NCBI GenBank assembly: GCA_965116565.1
Contig: OZ220699.1
Span: 2,294,001 to 2,358,000 of the forward strand
Direction of reading: 5' to 3'
From: Bin87 sp965116565
Lineage (GTDB): Bacteria > Chloroflexota > Dehalococcoidia > Lucifugimonadales > UBA3495
DNA length: 64,000 nucleotides
Part shown: positions 24,366-32,495 of the stretch, piece after piece
Position numbering within the stretch: the first letter of the stretch is position 1
Layout: every line of letters begins with the position of its first letter
Position numbers and translations under genes: made by a program
Notes under the pieces: model-generated
What the model was told of the DNA's origin: nothing
Database searches by the model: none
Seen by the model: the letters and a program-made list of their open reading frames with translations, nothing else

Positions 24366-24656
24366 CTACTCGTCCAGAACGGCCCGGACTTGAAAGAAAT
24401 CGCCGCGCCGCCTCGGAGCATTCAGCAAACTGTGCTCTGAATCCAGGCTGCTTCCCGGCTCATCATCCCGCAGGACGTTATCCAAACCGGCTACGTGGGC
24501 GGTCGCAGGCACGCCGGACGTGTCGAGATTCTGCAGCGCTTCGAACTGGTCAAGGATGTCCGACAACTGTTGGGCGAAAGACTCGATTTCAGTCTCGCTG
24601 AGCGAGATACGGGCCAGGGCAGCGATGTGTTGCACCTGCTCACGGTCGATGGGCAT
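24366..24656 (-). CDS. gatC: Glu-tRNA(Gln)/Asp-tRNA(Asn) amidotransferase subunit C
   Basis: A 96-residue helper subunit that holds GatA and GatB together. It shows the standard N-terminal helix pair, REQVQHIAALARISLSETEI, followed by LSDILDQFEALQNLDTSGV and the C-terminal strand. The acidic LRDDEPGSSL segment is also typical. It begins the gatC-gatA unit, 46 bases after the SDR gene stop upstream. Confidence 0.95.
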   Translation of the reverse strand: MPIDREQVQHIAALARISLSETEIESFAQQLSDILDQFEALQNLDTSGVPATAHVAGLDNVLRDDEPGSSLDSEHSLLNAPRRRGDFFQVRAVLDE

Positions 24657-24702
24657 GATGGCACGCTATAGGAGATCTTGTCGGTTGCTCGGCCGCAATG
24701 TC

Positions 24703-25551
24703 CTAGCTCATCTCGGATCCGCCGGAAACGCTGATGCTGAGGCCGGTCATATAGTCGGATTCCGCGGACGACAGGAACGCCGCCATGCGGGCGATGTCAT
24801 CGCCTTGCGCGATTCGACCCAGAGGGACCCGAATCTCCCGCTCGCGAACCATCAGCGCACGGTGCTCCTCGCCTGAGGTCCCTTCGGGGGCAAGTGCGGC
24901 CGCGATGAAGTCAACCCGCTCGGTATCCACAAGACCGGGGCAAATCGCGTTGACGTTCACATGGTACGGCGCCATCTCGTGCGCCAGCGACTGCGTAAAC
25001 CCGATCACGGCAAACTTGCTGGCGCAGTACGCACCATATCGAGCGATTCCGCGCTTGCCGGCTCCTGACGAAATATTGATGATTTTCCCCGGACCGCCGC
25101 GACCGACCATGTGCCGGCTGACCGCACGACTGACCAAATAGGTGCCCCGAACGTTGACGCGCATCACCTCGTCAAATGCGTCCTCTTCCAGGTCGACGAT
25201 CAGGACGCGGTCTCGCCCGGGGCGTGAGCCGGCGTTGTTCACCAGGATATCGATCTTGCCGAACTCGGTGAGGGTATCGGAAACCATGGCGTCAACCTGG
25301 GCGCTGTCCGCGACGTCGTAATACAGGCCGCGGCTGCGGCGCCCCATGGCTTGTATTTCCTTCACGACACTGGGGAGGCCTTCCCAGCCTTCCAGGCGGT
25401 CCTCCGTCCGGATGGCGTCCAGCGATGCTTCCACATCAGTTACGACTACGTCGGCGCCTTCCGATGCGAGCCGAGTGGCGATCGCGCGTCCAATGCCGTG
25501 CCGCCCGCCGGCTCCGGTCACCAGGGCTGTCTTGCCGTTGAGGTCGTACAT
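24703..25551 (-). CDS. Short-chain dehydrogenase/reductase
   Basis: A 282-residue NAD(P)-dependent oxidoreductase with the classical SDR layout. The cofactor motif is VTGAGGRHGIGRAIA (TGxxxGxG) with an acidic VTDVEAS at the end of strand 2, favouring NAD. The structural NNAG reads ILVNNAGSRPG, and the catalytic triad is Ser in IINISSGAG with Tyr-x-x-x-Lys in YGAYCASK. The C-terminal MTGLSISVSGGSEM matches the SDR end, where most members have a DGG. A small insertion after strand 2 (SLDAIRTEDRLEGWEG) is family-specific. The ribosome site GGAG precedes the ATG. Its substrate is unknown; it lies upstream of gatC without obvious functional linkage. Confidence 0.92.
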   Translation of the reverse strand: MYDLNGKTALVTGAGGRHGIGRAIATRLASEGADVVVTDVEASLDAIRTEDRLEGWEGLPSVVKEIQAMGRRSRGLYYDVADSAQVDAMVSDTLTEFGKIDILVNNAGSRPGRDRVLIVDLEEDAFDEVMRVNVRGTYLVSRAVSRHMVGRGGPGKIINISSGAGKRGIARYGAYCASKFAVIGFTQSLAHEMAPYHVNVNAICPGLVDTERVDFIAAALAPEGTSGEEHRALMVREREIRVPLGRIAQGDDIARMAAFLSSAESDYMTGLSISVSGGSEMS

Positions 25552-25639
25552 ATCGGTCTCCTGTCGGGACGCATCCCGGGATTGTTGGCGGCAAAAATTC
25601 CGCCCGAATATCTTAACAGGTTTGGTGCGGCCTTGCAGT

Positions 25640-26185
25640 TTAACTTGCCGGTCGTATGCGCCGTGCCCACGCGAGGCCGATGATGGTGATCAAGATCTTT
25701 GACCCCACATCAATCAACACGACCACCAACACAAACGGCCAGATGCGCGCGCCAATCCTCGTCGCTCCTTCGGATTCGGGCGGCAACCCGATCGCGACCA
25801 TCGAGGTCAAAACCGAATCGGCGATCCCGATCGCCAACCCATAAACTGCGCCCACAATGGCGCAACGGCGAATGTCGTCGGTCGAACGCGCGGCCAACCA
25901 GGCAACCGATGCTCCCGTGGCCGCCACGAACCCCGTGATTATCGTCACGCTGGCCCCTTGTGTTGCCACACGTTCCACCCACCAGGGAAGTTGTGCGCCC
26001 GCCGAATCCGCCAAATGGTTAGCTGAGGAGACGGTAATGATGCGAGCGAACCCGCACACGGCGCCGATGCACGCGCCGACCAGCGCGCTTTTTGCGTATC
26101 CGGGCCGTTTACGTGCTGCTGCGGCCGTTACCAAACCTGCGGCCGCGCACCAAACCAACCACGGCCCGATGGCTAGCGCGAGCAA
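25640..26185 (-). CDS. Multi-pass membrane protein, unknown
   Basis: A 181-residue hydrophobic protein with about five membrane helices and Gly/Ala-rich packing faces (VGACIGAVCGFARI, VGAVYGLAIGIADSVLT). It starts with TTG and has no clear ribosome site, so the true start could be further in. It is not recognisably an ABC permease: there is no EAA loop and it is too short. Even so, it lies just downstream of the orphan His-rich ABC ATPase gene, on the same strand with 90 bases between. The function is unknown. Confidence 0.6.
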   Translation of the reverse strand: MLALAIGPWLVWCAAAGLVTAAAARKRPGYAKSALVGACIGAVCGFARIITVSSANHLADSAGAQLPWWVERVATQGASVTIITGFVAATGASVAWLAARSTDDIRRCAIVGAVYGLAIGIADSVLTSMVAIGLPPESEGATRIGARIWPFVLVVVLIDVGSKILITIIGLAWARRIRPAS

Positions 26186-26275
26186 CTACAACCGCCGGTT
26201 GTCAAGACTCGCAATGCGTCCGTGGTTCCGTGTACCGGCGCGGATTGTATTCCTAGCGCTCCGCGCCGGGGTATG

Positions 26276-27139
26276 TCAGTTTCTCCCGGGCCAGGCAGGT
26301 TGGTGGTCGTGGTGATGCAACGCGAGGGTGCCGCCGGATGAGTGCACCACCAACTGGTGACCAAACGCGTCCGCCAAAACCGATTCCCGCAAAACTTCAT
26401 CAGGGGTCCCGTATGCGATCAATTGCGTGTTGATGACGGCGACGTCGCTGGCACGCGTCGATACGCACGTGAGGTTATGGGTGCACATGACAACGGTGGT
26501 CCCGCCCTCGCGCAGTCGGTCGATGATGTCCAGGAATCGGTGTTGCGCGGTGGGATCCAGGCCCATCATGGGCTCGTCCAGCAACAACAGGGATGGCTCC
26601 GAGGCAATTGCCCGCGCCAACAGCACGCGGCGCCGCTGGCCTCCAGAAAGTTCCCCGATACCGCGACGGCGCAGGTCTAATAAATCCACGGTTTCCAGCG
26701 CGTCCGCCGCCGCTTCCCGATTCGCCTTGCTATGGGTCCGGAAAAGCCCCCGGGCCGGAGTCAGCCCCATCATCACCACGTCCCAAACGTTCACCGGGAA
26801 ATGCCAATCGACCTGCTCCAACTGGGGTACGAATCCGATTGTCCTACGCATGCGGTGGCTTGGCCGCCCGTCCACCAGAACCTGACCGCGATTGGGCTTG
26901 ACCAGGCCAACAATCGTTTTCAGCAGCGTGGACTTGCCGCCCCCGTTGGGGCCGATGATCCCGGACAGGCTGCCATTCTCCACGGAAAACGACACACCAT
27001 CGAGAGCCACGGTGGGTCCGTACTCTACGCCCACGTTCAGAAAGGAAACCGCCTGGTGGGTGTACCCATCGTGGGTGTGGATCTGACCATGTCGGGTGTG
27101 GGCGTGGCCGTGGGCCTCGGGCAACGTGTGGGAGTGCAT
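26276..27139 (-). CDS. Metal-type ABC transporter ATPase with His-rich tails
   Basis: A 287-residue ABC ATPase of the manganese/zinc/iron chelate branch (ZnuC/MntB-like). Walker A is GPNGGGKST (about 63-71), the signature is LSGGQRRR, Walker B is LLLLDEPMMGLD, and the switch His is in VMCTHNL. The Q-loop region reads VPQLEQVDWHFPVNVWDVVMMG, typical of the metal branch. Both ends carry metal-binding-like His clusters: nine His among residues 2-28 (HAHTRHGQIHTHDGYTH) and LHHHDH near the C-terminus. No membrane or binding-protein subunit adjoins it. It starts 6 bases after a VOC gene stop and is co-transcribed with it. The likely metal is Zn or Mn, by inference. Confidence 0.88.
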   Translation of the reverse strand: MHSHTLPEAHGHAHTRHGQIHTHDGYTHQAVSFLNVGVEYGPTVALDGVSFSVENGSLSGIIGPNGGGKSTLLKTIVGLVKPNRGQVLVDGRPSHRMRRTIGFVPQLEQVDWHFPVNVWDVVMMGLTPARGLFRTHSKANREAAADALETVDLLDLRRRGIGELSGGQRRRVLLARAIASEPSLLLLDEPMMGLDPTAQHRFLDIIDRLREGGTTVVMCTHNLTCVSTRASDVAVINTQLIAYGTPDEVLRESVLADAFGHQLVVHSSGGTLALHHHDHQPAWPGRN

Positions 27140-27145
27140 GCGCCG

Positions 27146-28063
27146 CTACTCCCGGTACCAGTCATCGCCGGCCGGCGGCCACGGATTGTCGGCGTCCAGC
27201 ACCTGGGAAAGCTGGGTGAATGCGCCTTGGAACGTGGCCGGGTGCAGCCAGATACTGTTGAAACCCAGGTTGACGTAATTGTCGGTCCGACGGGATGTGG
27301 TGAAGCGCAGGTTGTCCAGGGTTTGCAGACGCGCGTCGGTCGCCAGAGAGTCCTGAATCTCATAGATCGTGAGGTAAATCCCCTCACCGTACCTGGCCAG
27401 GAACCTGCCCGACGGCGAGTCGTCGCTGGTCGGTTGCGCGAGTTCTATGAACGTGTCGCGCCCTTGCAGCGGCAGAACGGCTATCTCCAAATCGGTGAAA
27501 CTGATTTGAAACCGTCGGGTCGGTTGCAGCCCGAACAGGGCGCTCCAATGGGCGATGGCAGCATCGAGGTCGTGGACAATTACGGCGACCTGCCTGAGTT
27601 GGGTTGTACCGGGTAGATGCTCCGATTCCTGCCAAGCATCCCCGGCAGCCGGCCAGGGATTGATCGAATCAAGCACCTCTATGATTTCGATGAAGGCGCC
27701 GTTGCACGATGCCGGATGCAAAAACGCGGATCGCGAACCCTCGTGCTCAGTCTCAGCGGTTACGCGAACTCCCAGGTCACGCAGGTGTGGGATCAACCGG
27801 TCGTAATCTCTGGTTTCAAATATGATCAGATAAGGAGCAGCGCCGCGTCGTCGCAGAAATCGCGCCCCCGCGGAATCGGAACCGTTCGGCGCCAGAAGTT
27901 CCACGAACGTGCCGTTACCGGCTGGCAACACCGCGTTGTCCAGCCCAAATTGAGGCAGTGCGCCCGTCCGGGAGGGCGTCATCTGCAGCACCCGTCCATA
28001 GAGGTCGACAGCCTCCGGGAGGTCGTCCACCATCATGGCGATTTGCCGAAGTTTGTGCAGCAT
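27146..28063 (-). CDS. Tandem-VOC (glyoxalase-fold) protein
   Basis: A 305-residue protein formed from two homologous VOC modules, each a paired beta-alpha-beta-beta-beta unit. The first (about 1-135) begins LRQIAMMVDDLPEAVDLYGRVL and ends in FIEIIEVLDSINPWP. The second (about 153-300) begins LRQVAVIVHDLDAAIAHWSALF and ends FTQLSQVLDADNPWP. The matching NPWPxAGDxW tails show an internal duplication. The arrangement resembles methylmalonyl-CoA epimerase and other metal-dependent lyases, but metal ligands cannot be assigned confidently. It is transcribed ahead of the His-rich ABC ATPase. Confidence 0.82.
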   Translation of the reverse strand: MLHKLRQIAMMVDDLPEAVDLYGRVLQMTPSRTGALPQFGLDNAVLPAGNGTFVELLAPNGSDSAGARFLRRRGAAPYLIIFETRDYDRLIPHLRDLGVRVTAETEHEGSRSAFLHPASCNGAFIEIIEVLDSINPWPAAGDAWQESEHLPGTTQLRQVAVIVHDLDAAIAHWSALFGLQPTRRFQISFTDLEIAVLPLQGRDTFIELAQPTSDDSPSGRFLARYGEGIYLTIYEIQDSLATDARLQTLDNLRFTTSRRTDNYVNLGFNSIWLHPATFQGAFTQLSQVLDADNPWPPAGDDWYRE

Positions 28064-28139
28064 GGGACAGTAAGGGCTCGGTCGGTTAATCCCGAGGGCG
28101 GAATCGGGGTGTGACTTTTGACGGTCCGGCTGTTCCGGA

Positions 28140-28580
28140 TCACGACCTGGAGGGCAGGTTCAGCCTGGCGGTGCCGATGATGTACGGTCGGTCAGGCACC
28201 GGGCCCGTCATGGTAACGTCGCACTGCACGTAATTGCCCGACTCGGCCTGGTCTGTGTCGCTTATTTGGAAGCCAACATGGAGCGGCTGGTTGTGGGGTA
28301 TCGTTCCTCGGAACACCAGGTCGAGGTCTGCCACCGTCCCCGCTCCTGCCCAATCCGTGAGCACGCGGGATACCAGGGCCATGGACATGATGCCTGGAAC
28401 TATGGGTTCGGACAAACCCACCTTCTCGGCTTGCTCCTGGTCGGTGAACCGGTTCGGAGCAGGATTGCCCCAAAGCGAGCAAAAATCCACGACCTGTTCA
28501 TCCAGCACGGAAATGATAACGGGGCCGATCTCGTCCCCCAATTCGACGTCCTCAAAGTAAAGTTTGGCGGACTGCGTCAT
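28140..28580 (-). CDS. MaoC-like hotdog-fold dehydratase
   Basis: A 146-residue single hotdog domain. It has the MaoC opening (LYFEDVELGDEIGPV) and a FTDQEQAEKVGLSEPIVPGIMSMALVSRVL helix; the catalytic Asp-x-x-x-x-His of R-specific hydratases is not intact here (PNRFTDQEQAEKVG). The tail gives the closing strand PYIIGTARL. It lies 7 bases after the companion hotdog gene. The pair together has the size of a two-domain 3-hydroxyacyl-thioester dehydratase, in which one chain supplies the active site and the other the lid. Confidence 0.85.
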   Translation of the reverse strand: MTQSAKLYFEDVELGDEIGPVIISVLDEQVVDFCSLWGNPAPNRFTDQEQAEKVGLSEPIVPGIMSMALVSRVLTDWAGAGTVADLDLVFRGTIPHNQPLHVGFQISDTDQAESGNYVQCDVTMTGPVPDRPYIIGTARLNLPSRS

Positions 28581-28587
28581 TGGACAA

Positions 28588-29040
28588 TTACTCCCGCACT
28601 ACCTGCGACCGCTGCACATCGGCAACAACGACGCCATCCTGATTGCTGAACGTGGTTTCCCACACTACGTGGACCATTGTGCCTGATCGGCCGGTTTTGG
28701 TGTACACGTCCTTAAGGTGGGATGACGCGGTCAGCGTGTCTCCCGCCACGATCGGCGCTCGCGGTTCGACCCGCTGCCCGCCGTGGAACTGTCGACGTCC
28801 GAATTGCAGCTTGATGTCGGGCAGTTCCCCGCGTTCGAATAGAGCGCACAGGGTCGGCGGCGCGACTTGGCCCCCAAATCCCGCAGCCCGCGCGGCGGAC
28901 GCATCCGTGAAGATCGGGTTGTCCTCTCCCACGCTTCTGGTGTAGGTGTCGATGATTTCCTTGGTAACGACGAACGGGCCGGATTCGTGCTCCACTCCAT
29001 ACAGCGAGTGGTCGTACTCGTAATCAATTTGGGTTGGCAT
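28588..29040 (-). CDS. FAS1/HTD2-like hotdog dehydratase partner
   Basis: A 150-residue N-terminal-type MaoC (MaoC_dehydrat_N) domain: GPFVVTKEIIDTYTRSVGEDNPIFTDASAARAAGFGGQVAPPTLCALF is the defining block. It continues with RVEPRAPIVAGDTLTASSHLKDVYTKTGRSGTMVHV, the central hotdog helix and sheet. Such chains form heterodimers with a second hotdog partner, here encoded by the downstream gene. A good AGAGGAG ribosome site precedes the ATG. The likely reaction is reversible hydration of an enoyl thioester; the substrate is unknown. Confidence 0.85.
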   Translation of the reverse strand: MPTQIDYEYDHSLYGVEHESGPFVVTKEIIDTYTRSVGEDNPIFTDASAARAAGFGGQVAPPTLCALFERGELPDIKLQFGRRQFHGGQRVEPRAPIVAGDTLTASSHLKDVYTKTGRSGTMVHVVWETTFSNQDGVVVADVQRSQVVRE

Positions 29041-29053
29041 CTGAAGACTCCTC

Positions 29054-29719
29054 TTAGCCTACGGGCGCGGCAGCCGTTTCTTCTAGGTATATTGGGCGAA
29101 ATTCACCGGAGAGCAATGCCTCGACCAATTCAGGCTCTGAACGGATATTGGCCTTGAACTCGGTCACTGCCCGCCCGATATGACTGGCCAGGTGCGCATC
29201 GCTACCGGCGGTTCCCAGGTATCCGGTGCGTTGGCACAACGCCTCGGCCCTTTCGTTTTCCTCAGGCTTGCTGCCGGCGTTCACGCGCTCAACGATGGAC
29301 ACGTCGTCAAAAGCTTCGCCCTGCTCCATGTACTCGACCAGCCCGATGCCAAACCTCCCGGGATGTGCTGGCACCACAAATCCTCCGTGGTGTCGGGCCG
29401 CCTTGATCAACTCCCGCCCGTCCATTTTTACATCGCCGAAGTCGATGTCCTTGCCGAGCCCGCGCGTGATGTTGTAAACCAGCATGTGGCCGAAGCAGGT
29501 GTCCAACTCTGCACCTTTCAGCACGAGCACGCCGTATTCGGAAGCCAACTGGGAGTAGTCCACGTCATAATCGTATTTCCGATGTTCCGTCAACACGATG
29601 CCATCGATGGTGTAGCCACGCTTTCGGAGTACGTTGATGAACTTCATGTACTGCTCGACCGTGGCGCGGGAGTCGTCTGAGGCAACTGAATGGCAATGCA
29701 GGTCCAGGTAAGTGGTCAA
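29054..29719 (-). CDS. PHP-domain metal-dependent phosphoesterase
   Basis: A 221-residue PHP (polymerase/histidinol phosphatase) fold protein. Metal-binding motifs are recognisable: LDLHCHSVASDDSRATVEQY (H-x-H), VLTEHRKYDYD, KGAELDTCFGHML, then VVPAHPGRFG and the final GSDAHLASHIG. These give the trinuclear site expected for phosphoesterases of this family. The TTG at 29719 is chosen because GGGAGG lies 6 bases upstream; an earlier in-frame TTG exists at 29755. It begins the minus-strand hotdog/VOC/ABC run. The substrate is unknown. Confidence 0.88.
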   Translation of the reverse strand: MTTYLDLHCHSVASDDSRATVEQYMKFINVLRKRGYTIDGIVLTEHRKYDYDVDYSQLASEYGVLVLKGAELDTCFGHMLVYNITRGLGKDIDFGDVKMDGRELIKAARHHGGFVVPAHPGRFGIGLVEYMEQGEAFDDVSIVERVNAGSKPEENERAEALCQRTGYLGTAGSDAHLASHIGRAVTEFKANIRSEPELVEALLSGEFRPIYLEETAAAPVG

Positions 29720-29870
29720 GAGGAGCCTCCCATGGGCGGGTTCGCTTGCCGCCAACTGGCGATTATATTTCCGCCAACAAAGTCGCGCAACCGTGACCCC
29801 AGGTCATGCGTACCCAGTTTGTGGTGGAATTACACCAGAGGGATTCCCGTAGGTCGTCGCTGCTGCGAAA

Positions 29871-29942
29871 GCCGGAGCCCAGCAACCCAAAAGACTGTGG
29901 AATAGCGGGAGTGTCTGGTGCGTTGGGTTGCCGGATTCCGGC
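29871..29942. repeat. REP-like imperfect inverted repeat
   Basis: Two 20-base arms, 29871-29890 and 29923-29942, match at 17 of 20 positions when one is inverted; both contain GCAACCCAA or its complement. The GCGAAAGCCGGA leading into the left arm resembles bacterial extragenic palindromic repeats. The insertion sequence begins 11 bases to its right. It has no coding potential. Confidence 0.55.
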
Positions 29943-29953
29943 CCCGTACCAAG

Positions 29954-31289
29954 TACCTGAGGGGGGTATGTAAGGGCCGAAATCAGTCCTGCGTTTAGCT
30001 TGGGAAGGCGCATTGGTATCCGGCATCTTGGTTATGACACGACCAAACGCCCGAGACCTGCGATGAGCCTTCCCAGAGAGTGCTATAAGATGCAGCAGAC
30101 GATCAGCACGCATTTGCCGCACCTCCCCTCGCCGCAGTTGACCGGGTTGACCTGGTGGGTTTGCGGGGCCATCCTCGCTGGCAGCGCCTGACAGAGCGCC
30201 GTTGCCGCCGCGCTCTCGCCCTGGGGCAACTGGAACAGCCTGCGCCAGTACCTGCGGGAATGGCTCTACGATGGCAGCGACCGGGCGCGCCCCTGCCGGA
30301 CGGAACTGGACGTGAGCCTCTGCTTCGCCCCGCTGCTGAAATGGGTGCTGTCCTGGTGGTGTGGCAACCGTCTGGCTTTGGCCATTGACCCGACACTGAA
30401 GGGGGACGACACTGCGGCCATCGTGATCAGCGTGCTCTACCGAGGCTGCGCCATTCCCGTGGCCTGGCGCATCCTGCCCGCCAAGCGTCCCGGGGGGTGG
30501 ATGGACCCGATAGTGGAGTTGCTGCAAGCCCTGGCGACAGCAGTGCCCGGAGAACTGACCGTAATCGTGCTGTGCGACCGAGGCCTGGCCAGTCCCAAAC
30601 TGTGGCGTCAGATCCGAGCGCAAGGCTGGCATCCCTACGTCAGATACCCGAAAAACATCACCTTCTGTGCCGAGGGTGGTCAGCGACTGCCCGCCCAAGC
30701 CTTCGTCTCCCGTCCCGATGCCGCTTGGGTGGGCAGTTGCACCGCCTTCAAAGGCAGAGCCAAACGCCGTTGCACCCTGCTGGTGGTCTGGCACGCCGAT
30801 CAACTGGAGCCGTGGATCATACTGACCGACCAGCCACCGGAGGCGGTTGGGTTGAGTTGGTATGCCCTGCGTTTCTGGATCGAACTGGGTTTCAAGGCCA
30901 TCAAGAGCCTGGGCTGGCAATGGCATAAGACCCGGCGGACCGACCCAGCGCGCATCTCCCGCCATTGGCTGGTGCTATCGGTGGCCACCCTCCTGGCCCT
31001 GGCCTACGGCACGCGGGTGGAGGACGCCCGTGACCGGAAGCTGGCTCCCAGCAATCTCAGAGCTCCTCCCAAGACACCGTCTCCCCAACGCTGCTACCCC
31101 CGGCGACGCCCAGTGCGGACCGTCAGCGTGATCCGGTACGGCGTAGGCTGGCTGCGGCGGTTACTGTACCAGGGCCGGCTCTAGCGTCGAGTTTGGCTGC
31201 TGCCGGAGCCTTGGCCTGAACCCAAGCCCCAAATGCACATCACCTGCCACTCCCCTCCATGAAAACCCTTTACATACCCTTGTCAAGTA
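29954..31289 (+). mobile_element. IS4-family insertion sequence with imperfect terminal repeats
   Basis: Terminal inverted repeats bracket a transposase gene. The left end reads TACCTGAGGGGGGTATGTAA and the right end, inverted, TACTTGACAAGGGTATGTAA. They share TAC, TGA and the block GGGTATGTAA, followed by GGG on both sides. The unit is about 1.34 kb, the normal size for IS4-type elements. No target-site duplication is obvious, so the exact boundary may be a few bases different (the strong core starts at 29964 and ends at 31279). The transposase carries an in-frame stop, so this copy is probably immobile. Confidence 0.75.
30090..31184 (+). pseudogene. IS4-family transposase interrupted by an in-frame TGA
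   Basis: Reading from ATG 30090, 33 codons (MQQTISTHLPHLPSP...) run into a TGA at 30189-30191. The same frame continues without further stops for 331 codons to 31184. The protein on both sides forms one transposase: an N-terminal helical domain (SLRQYLREWLYDG), then the first catalytic Asp in LALAIDPTLKGDD, the second in VIVLCDRGLASP, and the IS4 YREK signature Y-x2-R-x3-E-x6-K in YALRFWIELGFKAIK. One base change thus disables an otherwise intact 364-residue enzyme. A GTGCTATAAG element directly abuts the ATG. An internal restart could still make a truncated protein lacking the N-terminal domain. Confidence 0.85.
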
Positions 31290-31544
31290 TCAACTACGGG
31301 GTGACGTTCTTTTGCCGGCATGACAGCAGGCGCATCCGGGCCGCCCCGATCACGCGAGACGAAACCGGGTACGGGTGAACAGAATCCCCTGGGAGTTGCA
31401 ATTCGCCGCGGCGGAACTCGAGCAACCCCCATCATGTCATTCGAGGGTCTGCCAACTGCCAACGTAGCGCACTACTTCAAGACAAGATATGATCGTACCG
31501 CTTTGCCCGCTCCCGGCGGGCGCACCAAACATGAGGTGATTACC

Positions 31545-32423
31545 ATGACCATGCCATCAAACACTCTGGAAGGCCGAGTAGCCATTGTCACCGGGGCCGC
31601 CAGTCCCATCGGGATGGGCCGATCCATCACCACCGGCCTGGTTCGCGCCGGCGCTCGCGTCGCCATGCTGGACATCAACGAAGACTGGTTGGACCAGACT
31701 GCCAACGACATGCGCGAACTCGGCGGCGACGACGCTGTCCTGCCCATCATCGCCGACGTCACCGATCCGGAATCGGTGCAAAATGCCGTAAGCCGCACCA
31801 TCGCCGAGATGGGGGGCCTGCACATCCTCGTCAACAACGCCGGCATCAATCCACGGACCGCCGGGTTCGGCGGCAGTACGTCCGGCAGTCGGACCGGGTT
31901 TTTTGACATCGTGCCCGATGCCTGGCTGAGGGTGATCTCCGTAAATCTCAGCGGCCCGTTCCTGATGTCCAACGCGGTCGCCGGCCACATGATGGAACAG
32001 GGATTCGGTCGCATCATCGGCGTGACCACCAGCATGGACACGATGTGGCGCAAGGGCGGCGCACCCTACGGGCCGTCCAAGGCGGGCCACGAGGCCCTGG
32101 TGGCGATCATGGCCCAGGATCTTGAGGGCACCGGGGTAACGGCCAATGTCCTGACGCCCGGCGGCGCGACCGCGACCAATATGGTTTTGCCTCCAGAGGG
32201 GGCGACCGCTGATGCCTTGATCCAGCCTGAAGTGATGCAGGCGCCGGTGGTCTGGATCGCCTCCGAGGATGCCAGCGACTGGAACGGCCGGCGCATCATC
32301 GCGTACTACTGGGATGAATCGCTGCCTCTGGCGGCGAGGCTCGAGAAGTGCGGCGCCCCGGCGGCCTGGCCGCAACTGGGCCTGCAGGCCGTGCACCCAG
32401 ACTGGTTCGGCCGCGGCGACTGA
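31545..32423 (+). CDS. Short-chain dehydrogenase/reductase
   Basis: A 292-residue SDR with cofactor motif VTGAASPIGMGRSI and an acidic LDINEDW after strand 2, favouring NAD. It has ILVNNAGINPRTAGFGG, a catalytic Ser in GVTTSMDT and YGPSK as the Tyr-x-x-x-Lys. An extra loop (GGSTSGSRTGFFDIVPDA) precedes the helix that carries VNLSGPFLMSN. The C-terminus (PAAWPQLGLQAVHPDWFGRGD) is longer than in minimal SDRs. The start at 31545 follows GAGGTGA by 6 bases; the reading frame is open 225 bases further upstream, out of the IS flank, without a ribosome site. It faces the cysS-fusion gene, with a shared terminator between. Confidence 0.92.
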   Translation: MTMPSNTLEGRVAIVTGAASPIGMGRSITTGLVRAGARVAMLDINEDWLDQTANDMRELGGDDAVLPIIADVTDPESVQNAVSRTIAEMGGLHILVNNAGINPRTAGFGGSTSGSRTGFFDIVPDAWLRVISVNLSGPFLMSNAVAGHMMEQGFGRIIGVTTSMDTMWRKGGAPYGPSKAGHEALVAIMAQDLEGTGVTANVLTPGGATATNMVLPPEGATADALIQPEVMQAPVVWIASEDASDWNGRRIIAYYWDESLPLAARLEKCGAPAAWPQLGLQAVHPDWFGRGD

Positions 32424-32445
32424 AGCGCACACCGTTGCAAAGTTC

Positions 32446-32470
32446 AGGGGCGGGTAACAAACCCGCCCCT
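32446..32470. terminator. Bidirectional terminator between SDR and cysS-fusion genes
   Basis: A perfect 10-bp stem (AGGGGCGGGT with ACCCGCCCCT) and AACAA loop lies between convergent genes. It is one of a family of similar G-rich hairpins in this window. Confidence 0.7.
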
Positions 32471-32495
32471 TGTCGTGGTGCACCTGAAAGTTGGG

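Noticed and set aside
30189..30191. TGA in the transposase as a selenocysteine codon
   Set aside because: No SECIS-like hairpin is evident after it and transposases of this family have no selenocysteine. A point mutation is the simpler explanation.
29763..30965. Minus-strand ORF of 400 codons over the IS element
   Set aside because: It is the shadow of the transposase frame. The YREK and DDE residues are on the plus strand.
31185..31544. Gene between the IS element and the SDR
   Set aside because: Only the right IS end and a leader are present. The open frame from 31320 lacks a ribosome site and starts outside the SDR homology.
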